5,465 nucleotides of DNA from Methylophilaceae bacterium (GTDB lineage Bacteria > Pseudomonadota > Gammaproteobacteria > Burkholderiales > Methylophilaceae), in contig DOEL01000074.1 of the NCBI GenBank assembly GCA_003533095.1, positions 1-5,465 of the forward strand, written 5' to 3'. Every line of letters starts with the position of its first letter. Position 1 is the first letter of the stretch. This document shows positions 1 through 5,465 of the stretch, piece by piece. The notes under the pieces were generated by a model. It did no database searches and was not told the origin of the DNA. It saw only the letters and a list, made by a program, of their open reading frames with translations. A program made the translations under genes and the position numbers.

Positions 1-1820
1 GGAATGTTAGCCTTGATAAGTCCTGTAATGACATCAACAGACGGTCTTTGTGTCGCTAAAACTAAATGGATACCAGAAGCTCTTGCTTTTTGGGCAAGTC
101 TTGCGATGAGCTCTTCAATTTTTTTACCTACTACCATCATTAAATCTGCAAGCTCATCAATCACAATCACAATAAGTGGCATTTCAGATAAAGGTTCAGT
201 ATTTTCTGGGTTCACAGGATCCGCGATTGGTGTGCCATCCTTCAAACTATCTTTAATTTTTTGATTGTATCCTGCTAGATTTCTAACGCCTAACATCGAC
301 ATCAATTTATAACGTCTTTCCATTTCAGCTACACACCAATTTAATGCATTTGCTGCTTGGCGCATATCAGTGACGACTGGGGCTAATAGATGGGGGATGC
401 CCTCATACACAGACAACTCAAGCATTTTAGGATCAATAAAAATCATCCTAACTTTTTCAGAATTAGCTTTATAGAGCAAACTTAAAATTAATGCATTTAT
501 TGCAACTGATTTACCTGATCCTGTCGTACCTGCAATTAACACATGTGGCATTTTTGATAAATCAGCAACTTCTGGTCGGCCAGAAATATCTTTACCTAAA
601 GCAATCGTAAGTGAAGCGCTCGTATCTGCAAATATTTGAGAGCTCATAATTTCAGACAAGTAAACAATCTGCCTCTTGGGATTAGGGATTTCTAGTCCCA
701 TACATGTTTTTCCAGGAATCGTTTCAACTACACGAACACTGACAACTGAAAGGGCTCGCGCTAAATCTTTTGATAAGTTCGTAACTTGGCTCCCTTTCAC
801 ACCTGGTGCGGGTTCAAATTCATAACGTGTAATCACAGGACCTGGTTGAGCAGATATCACTTTGGCTTCAATACCAAAGTCCATTAATTTTTTCTCAATG
901 AGTCGAGAGATAAACTCTATCGTTTCAGGTGACTGAGGTTCGACCTGATGAGAAGGCTGATCTAAAAGATGAAGCGGTGGTAATAAATTATCACTAAAAT
1001 TAAATAGTGGAATTTGTTTTTCTTTTTGAACGCGTTCGCTTTTCTTAAATTCAACTTCTGGAGTTTCAATATTTACAGGGGATCTGTTTTCAGATTTTTT
1101 TCGTTCACTCTCCAAAAGCTCCAATCTCTGCTTCTCGATGATTCTTCCATGTTTGCGATCTTGCCAATCTCTATATCGAAATTGCACTCTTTGAAATAAT
1201 GCAAAAGTAAAATGACCAAAATGCTCTGAAATTTTAAGCCATGACCATCCTGTAAATAAACTAAACCCAATTGCAATAGATGTGATTAGAAAAATACATG
1301 ATCCTATGTAGCCCAGAGATGCACGTAATGCGTGATCAAATAATTTCCCAAGTAAGCCTCCTTGGCTGAGAGGAAATTGAGCTGGGAGATCAATAAGATG
1401 GCCAGCCTCAAATGCAGAAGAACTTGAGATAAGAAGAAAGAAACCAAAATAATTAAAAAGTAAAAAAGAGCGATAGCCTTTAAAGTCATTATTGTATTGT
1501 GGGTAAAGAAGCCAAATACTAAAGAAACATAAAAAGCTTAACCACCAACTTGATAAGCCAAAAATGTAGAGTAGTAAATCAGATAAATATGACCCAATGA
1601 TACCGCCAGCATTATGAATTGAATTTACGCCACTGACACTATGAGACCATGAAGGGTCTTGGTTCGAATAGGTAGCAAGTGTGATAGTTAAATAAAAGCC
1701 TAAAAAAATTAAACTTAACCACCAAGCTTCACGTGTTAGCTTATTTTTAATCCCACTCAGCTTATTGTCTTGAGGGGTTTGGCTCGCTTTTGTAGATTCT
1801 GATTTTTTTTTAAAAAACAA
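1..1820 (-). CDS. ftsK: DNA translocase FtsK, C-terminus cut off by window edge
   Basis: FtsK is an inner-membrane septal DNA pump: hexamers of its motor move chromosomal DNA during division and activate XerCD recombination at dif. The 606 codons present show about four membrane segments (residues ~32-51, 82-106, 117-135, 168-190), a charged low-complexity linker (~195-300), then the RecA-like motor. The motor has Walker A GTTGSGKS at 431-438 and Walker B ending in D555-E556. Further family motifs are [24 protein letters not shown] and [13 protein letters not shown] near the edge. The rest of the motor and the DNA-reading gamma winged helix lie outside. The linker is far shorter than in E. 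coli FtsK, as in many beta-proteobacteria. I chose TTG at 1820: an in-frame TAA lies nine codons upstream and no ATG or GTG occurs in frame before the first membrane segment. The Shine-Dalgarno is poor (GAG, 11 nt away). It diverges from trxB. Identity is secure; the start is likely but unusual. Confidence 0.96.
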   Translation of the reverse strand, partial: MFFKKKSESTKASQTPQDNKLSGIKNKLTREAWWLSLIFLGFYLTITLATYSNQDPSWSHSVSGVNSIHNAGGIIGSYLSDLLLYIFGLSSWWLSFLCFFSIWLLYPQYNNDFKGYRSFLLFNYFGFFLLISSSSAFEAGHLIDLPAQFPLSQGGLLGKLFDHALRASLGYIGSCIFLITSIAIGFSLFTGWSWLKISEHFGHFTFALFQRVQFRYRDWQDRKHGRIIEKQRLELLESERKKSENRSPVNIETPEVEFKKSERVQKEKQIPLFNFSDNLLPPLHLLDQPSHQVEPQSPETIEFISRLIEKKLMDFGIEAKVISAQPGPVITRYEFEPAPGVKGSQVTNLSKDLARALSVVSVRVVETIPGKTCMGLEIPNPKRQIVYLSEIMSSQIFADTSASLTIALGKDISGRPEVADLSKMPHVLIAGTTGSGKSVAINALILSLLYKANSEKVRMIFIDPKMLELSVYEGIPHLLAPVVTDMRQAANALNWCVAEMERRYKLMSMLGVRNLAGYNQKIKDSLKDGTPIADPVNPENTEPLSEMPLIVIVIDELADLMMVVGKKIEELIARLAQKARASGIHLVLATQRPSVDVITGLIKANI

Positions 1821-1841
1821 GATTGTAAGTACTCGGAATGT

Positions 1842-1857
1842 TTAATCAATTATATCA
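1842..1857 (-). promoter_or_regulatory. Candidate ftsK promoter with extended -10
   Basis: On the minus strand the sequence TGATATAAT contains a perfect sigma-70 -10 hexamer (1854-1849) preceded by the TG of an extended -10 (1857-1856). No good -35 hexamer sits 16-18 bp upstream, where the sequence is only T-rich; extended -10 promoters often do without one. Transcription would begin near 1842, giving a leader of about 22 nt before the TTG start of ftsK. I saw no LexA-like CTG-N10-CAG box, although E. coli ftsK is SOS-inducible. Predicted from sequence only. Confidence 0.6.
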
Positions 1858-1866
1858 GTTTGATAT
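1852..1866. promoter_or_regulatory. Perfect dyad ATATCA-gtt-TGATAT over the ftsK promoter
   Basis: Two perfect 6-bp arms (1852-1857 and 1861-1866) flank a 3-bp centre. The left arm overlaps the extended -10 of ftsK, so a dimeric repressor bound here would block that promoter. I do not recognise the site as belonging to a named regulator. In AT-rich intergenic DNA such a dyad can arise by chance, so the operator role is tentative. Confidence 0.3.
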
Positions 1867-1921
1867 GCCAAAAAATGATGAAAAAAGCCTTAAAAAGCCC
1901 TTGTTCTAACAAAAAATAGGT

Positions 1922-1950
1922 TTGCTTAATCAAGCGATGAAAACTAAAAT
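1922..1950 (+). promoter_or_regulatory. Candidate trxB(-smr) sigma-70 promoter
   Basis: TTGCTT (1922-1927) and TAAAAT (1945-1950) are separated by the optimal 17 bp and resemble sigma-70 -35 and -10 hexamers. Transcription would start near 1957, leaving a leader of roughly 33 nt before trxB. An A-tract at 1911-1916 sits where an UP element would lie, and another A-rich stretch at 1882-1897 carries AAAAAGCC twice in tandem. A small hairpin, GCTT-aatc-AAGC (1924-1935), covers the end of the -35. I saw no recognisable redox-regulator site. Confidence 0.55.
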
Positions 1951-1953
1951 TGA

Positions 1954-2931
<978 letters not shown>

Positions 2932-2935
2932 TGTC

Positions 2936-3484
2936 ATGGCAACAAATGAGAAAGACGAAGTTGATTTATTTAGAGAGGCTATTAAAGGCGCGACTCCATT
3001 AAAAATCAGTCCGAAAAAAAAAGAACATAAAGCACCTCAAAAAAAACCCAAACCCGTCCCTCTTAATTTCATAAGGGACGAGAAACAAGCACTCATTGAT
3101 TCTATAAGCGATCACTACGAACCACTTCATGATATTGAAAATGGCGAAGAGCTTTTTTACATCAGACAAGGTCACTCACCTGATATTTTAAAAAAACTAC
3201 GAAAAGGCTATTGGGTTGTACAGAAATCTATTGATCTTCACGGAATGATTTCAGATGAAGCTAAAGCCTATGTTGTTCAATTTATTGCTGATTGTAAAAA
3301 AAATAATATTCGTTGTATTCGAATCGTGCATGGAAAAGGTTATAACTCTAAAAATAAAGAACCTATTCTTAAAAATAAATTAAAACATTGGTTAGCGCAA
3401 AAAGAAGAGGTGATAGCTTATGCTCAAGCAAGAGTTCATGATGGCGGCAGCGGTGCTGTCATTGTTTTATTAAGTGCTCACTAG
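2936..3484 (+). CDS. Smr-domain protein, SmrB-like endonuclease
   Basis: A 182-residue protein with a C-terminal Smr domain (~98-180). Domain marks are DLHG (100-103), HGKG (132-135) and GGSGAVIVLL (170-179). The N-terminal half has an LFREAIKG helix-like start (11-18), a Lys/Pro-rich segment (~23-42) and the PDILKKLRKGY element (82-92) just before the domain. Length and order match proteobacterial SmrB, which in E. coli cleaves mRNA between collided ribosomes to start ribosome rescue; DLH is the catalytic motif there. That function is inferred from the family, and SmrA-like proteins are an alternative. The ATG lies 4 nt past the trxB stop with no Shine-Dalgarno in the preceding ~20 nt, which suggests translational coupling. 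Three A-runs of 8-9 nt lie in the gene (3014-3022, 3039-3046, 3296-3303). The final TAG overlaps the stop of the convergent exporter gene. Confidence 0.9.
   Translation: MATNEKDEVDLFREAIKGATPLKISPKKKEHKAPQKKPKPVPLNFIRDEKQALIDSISDHYEPLHDIENGEELFYIRQGHSPDILKKLRKGYWVVQKSIDLHGMISDEAKAYVVQFIADCKKNNIRCIRIVHGKGYNSKNKEPILKNKLKHWLAQKEEVIAYAQARVHDGGSGAVIVLLSAH
3446..3470 (+). terminator. Possible terminator hairpin inside the 3' end of smr
   Basis: GGCAGC-ggt-GCTGTC (3446-3460) can form a 6-bp stem with one G-U pair and a 3-nt loop, followed directly by the U-rich ATTGTTTTAT. It could end the trxB-smr transcript, but it would do so about 14 nt before the smr stop codon. The same bases encode the conserved GGSGAV motif and hydrophobic residues after it, so the pattern may simply reflect codons. 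No better terminator is visible on the plus strand near the gene end. Confidence 0.25.
3481..3484. other. Interlocked convergent stop codons in one CTAG
   Basis: The palindrome CTAG supplies TAG to smr (3482-3484, plus) and TAG to the exporter gene (3483-3481, minus). The two coding regions therefore overlap by 4 bp with no intergenic sequence between them. Confidence 0.97.
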
Positions 3485-5310
3485 GCTTTTCCAAGGAATC
3501 CACCACTTTGATGCTTCCAAAGTCTTGCGTATAAACCATTCTTTTTAATAAGTTTGGCATGACTACCTTCTTCAATAATTCTTCCTTTATCAATGACAAT
3601 AAGCCTATCCATTTTTGCAATCGTAGATAAACGATGTGCTATAGCAATGACTGTTTTACCTTCCATAAGCTGGTAGAGACTTTGTTGAATTACGACTTCA
3701 ATTTCCGAATCGAGTGCGCTTGTTGCCTCATCCAACAATAATATTGGAGCATCTTTAAGCATCACTCGTGCAATAGATATGCGCTGTCTTTGACCACCAG
3801 ATAATTTAACACCTCTCTCACCCACATGAGCTTCATATCCTTTTCTATGAAAATTATCTTCTAGTTGCATTATAAAATCGTGTGCTTTTGCTCTTTTTGC
3901 TGCACGTATAATTTCATTTTGAGTTGCCTTAGGCCTACCATAAGCAATATTATCTTTAACGGAACGATGAAGAAGAGAAGTATCCTGTGTCACCATACCT
4001 ATTTTTTCTCTTAAGCTATTTTGTTTTATTCCAGAGATATCCTGATTATCGATCATAATCACGCCCGATTTAAGATCATAAAATCTCAATAATAAATTTA
4101 CGAGCGTAGATTTACCTGAGCCTGATCTTCCAACTAATCCAACTTTTTCTCCAGACTTGATATGTAGAGAAAAATTAGTAATAACAGATTTTTTTTGAGC
4201 AGGATAGTTAAAAACTATATTTTGAAATGAAACTGACGCTTTCTTTATTAGAAGATCTTTTGCATTTTTTTTATCTTTAATCTCTTGGTGCATTGAGAGT
4301 GTATTGAGTCCATCTTGAAGGATACCTATTTGTTCATATAGCGAGGTCATTTCCCACATTACCCAATGCGATATACCATTTAACCTAAGGGCCATTGCAG
4401 TTGAAGTTGCAATCACGCCAACCATAATCTCATTGCTTGACCAAAGCCAAATTGCGGCCATAGCAGTTCCAATCACTAAAAGCATACTTAATAAGTGGTT
4501 AATAATTTCAATCCAACTTACAAGTCGCATTTGTTTATTTACACTTAATAAAAATTCCTTCATTGCCACTTTTGCAAAGTTTGCTTCTCGTCCTGCGTGA
4601 GAAAAGAGTTTGATTGTACTTATATTGGTATAAGCATCTGTAATTCTTCCTGTCATGAGAGATCTAGCATCGGCTTGATTTCTTGATAGCTTACTTAAAC
4701 GAGGTACAAAATAAATTAAAGCTAAAATATAAAACATTACCCATCCAACAAAAGGAAGCATCAATACATAATTAAATTTACCAATAACTAAAATCATAGT
4801 CAGAAAATAAATGACGACATAGATCAATATATCGGCCAATATGAACCATAAATCTCTAACAGCAAGTGCTGTTTGCATAACTTTTGCAGCAACTCTTCCT
4901 GCAAATTCATTATGATAAAAATTCATGCTTTGATTAAGAAGTAAACGGTGAAAATTCCAACGCATTCGCATAGGAAAAGTGCCAGCAAGAGCTTGATGCT
5001 TAATTAGTGTTTGAAATAAAATAAGAAACGTACTCAAGATTAAAATAAGTGCAGCTGATAACAACATAGATAAGTGTTGATTCAAAAAATCATTACGATT
5101 TGAATGATTTAATAAATCGATAAGTGATCCCATGTATGAAAATAAAACAGCTTCAAAACTTCCTATAAAGGCTGTTAATAGAGCCATACATAAAATTAAC
5201 CACCTAAGATTTTTTGTACATAACCAAACAAATGGCAAAAGTGTTTTAGGTGGTGTGACTAAAAAATCTTCAGGGAATGGATTAAGTAGTTTTTCAAAAT
5301 ACTTAAACAT
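3481..5310 (-). CDS. MsbA-like ABC exporter, fused membrane and ATPase domains
   Basis: A 609-residue half-transporter expected to work as an inner-membrane homodimer that uses ATP to push a substrate outward. A ~27-residue N-terminal extension rich in Phe and Pro (LLNPFPEDF, then VTPPKTLLPFVW) precedes a six-helix type IV exporter domain (helices near 27-60, 78-103, 152-176, 184-203, 270-290, 294-312). The ATPase domain starts near 357: A-loop Tyr369, Walker A GRSGSGKST (394-402), Q-loop Gln442, signature LSGGQ (503-507), Walker B ILLLDE (523-528), D-loop SALD (531-534) and switch His559. All ATPase residues are intact. The sequence gives no substrate; lipid or lipid A export is possible by likeness to MsbA, multidrug efflux equally so. 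There is no lpxK neighbour, the usual partner of msbA. It begins 8 nt after ispF, suggesting co-transcription, and ends convergently on smr. Confidence 0.93.
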   Translation of the reverse strand: MFKYFEKLLNPFPEDFLVTPPKTLLPFVWLCTKNLRWLILCMALLTAFIGSFEAVLFSYMGSLIDLLNHSNRNDFLNQHLSMLLSAALILILSTFLILFQTLIKHQALAGTFPMRMRWNFHRLLLNQSMNFYHNEFAGRVAAKVMQTALAVRDLWFILADILIYVVIYFLTMILVIGKFNYVLMLPFVGWVMFYILALIYFVPRLSKLSRNQADARSLMTGRITDAYTNISTIKLFSHAGREANFAKVAMKEFLLSVNKQMRLVSWIEIINHLLSMLLVIGTAMAAIWLWSSNEIMVGVIATSTAMALRLNGISHWVMWEMTSLYEQIGILQDGLNTLSMHQEIKDKKNAKDLLIKKASVSFQNIVFNYPAQKKSVITNFSLHIKSGEKVGLVGRSGSGKSTLVNLLLRFYDLKSGVIMIDNQDISGIKQNSLREKIGMVTQDTSLLHRSVKDNIAYGRPKATQNEIIRAAKRAKAHDFIMQLEDNFHRKGYEAHVGERGVKLSGGQRQRISIARVMLKDAPILLLDEATSALDSEIEVVIQQSLYQLMEGKTVIAIAHRLSTIAKMDRLIVIDKGRIIEEGSHAKLIKKNGLYARLWKHQSGGFLGKA

Positions 5311-5317
5311 GGAAGAG

Positions 5318-5320
5318 CCT
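5318..5320 (-). promoter_or_regulatory. Short Shine-Dalgarno of the exporter gene, overlapping the ispF stop
   Basis: AGG on the minus strand lies 7 nt before the ATG at 5310 and shares its first two bases with the ispF TAG (5321-5319). A ribosome finishing ispF would sit on this site, so translation of the two genes is probably coupled. Confidence 0.5.
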
Positions 5321-5465
5321 AGTTAGACTCAATTAAACAAATAGCTTGAGCTGCAATACCTTCACCTCTTCCAGTAAATCCAAGCTTTTCGGTAGTGGTC
5401 GCTTTAATATTGATTTGATCTATATCTATATTGCAATCCACTGCAATATTTTTTTTAATTTGATC
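5319..5465 (-). CDS. ispF: 2-C-methyl-D-erythritol 2,4-cyclodiphosphate synthase, C-terminal 48 residues
   Basis: IspF is the cytoplasmic MEP-pathway enzyme that cyclises CDP-ME 2-phosphate to ME-2,4-cyclodiphosphate with release of CMP, on the way to IPP and DMAPP. Only the last 48 codons and the TAG are present; the full protein is normally about 160 residues, so the metal-binding Asp and His residues are outside the window. The fragment carries the family hallmark [20 protein letters not shown] (fragment residues 20-39), whose Thr-Thr-Glu part contacts the CTP-derived moiety and where a Gly-Arg-Gly segment follows. The match is unambiguous. It precedes the exporter gene by 8 nt on the same strand. 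Whether ispD is upstream cannot be seen. Confidence 0.95.
   Translation of the reverse strand, partial: DQIKKNIAVDCNIDIDQINIKATTTEKLGFTGRGEGIAAQAICLIESN

Noticed and set aside
4..264. Plus-strand open frame of 86 codons
   Set aside because: It lies opposite the FtsK motor domain, has no recognisable domain or ribosome binding site, and is a shadow of ftsK.
1304..1489. Minus-strand open frame with a hydrophobic product
   Set aside because: It is an alternative frame of the ftsK membrane region; the true frame gives continuous FtsK sequence here.
3505..3523. Perfect inverted repeat ACTTTG-N7-CAAAGT just past the smr stop, considered as a terminator
   Set aside because: No T-run follows on either strand, the stem is AT-rich, and it lies in the coding sequence for the exporter C-terminus.
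5132..5326. Plus-strand open frame opposite the exporter N-terminus
   Set aside because: It is antisense to a well-supported gene and has no ribosome binding site or family likeness.

Overview
The window is AT-rich and densely packed, and looks like chromosomal DNA from a Gram-negative proteobacterium. The gene set (FtsK divisome translocase, low-molecular-weight thioredoxin reductase, SmrB-like Smr protein, MsbA-type exporter, IspF) and the short FtsK membrane domain with a short linker fit a streamlined beta-proteobacterium, perhaps a low-GC methylotroph of the Methylophilaceae type. That placement is inference from general resemblance; no ribosomal marker is present. There are no insertion sequences, tRNAs, rRNAs, CRISPR arrays or phage genes.

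Layout. Positions 1-1820, minus strand: ftsK, cut by the left edge before its C-terminus (606 codons present). Positions 1821-1989: a 169-bp divergent intergenic region with a candidate promoter facing each way, a perfect dyad over the ftsK promoter, and an octamer present once in each promoter. Positions 1990-2931, plus strand: trxB. Positions 2936-3484, plus strand: an smr gene, 4 nt behind trxB and probably translated with it. Positions 3481-5310, minus strand: an MsbA-like ABC exporter convergent with smr; the two stop codons interlock in one CTAG. Positions 5319-5465, minus strand: the last 48 codons of ispF, 8 nt upstream of the exporter and probably in the same transcript.

The genes are housekeeping functions rather than one pathway: chromosome segregation at the septum (FtsK), thiol redox (TrxB), probable mRNA cleavage at collided ribosomes (Smr), export across the inner membrane (ABC protein) and isoprenoid precursor synthesis (IspF). 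I see no convincing undescribed system. The points worth a second look are small-scale: the interlocked convergent stops with a possible terminator hairpin inside smr, the weak TTG start of ftsK followed by T6A9, the dyad on the ftsK promoter, and the A-tracts in smr.
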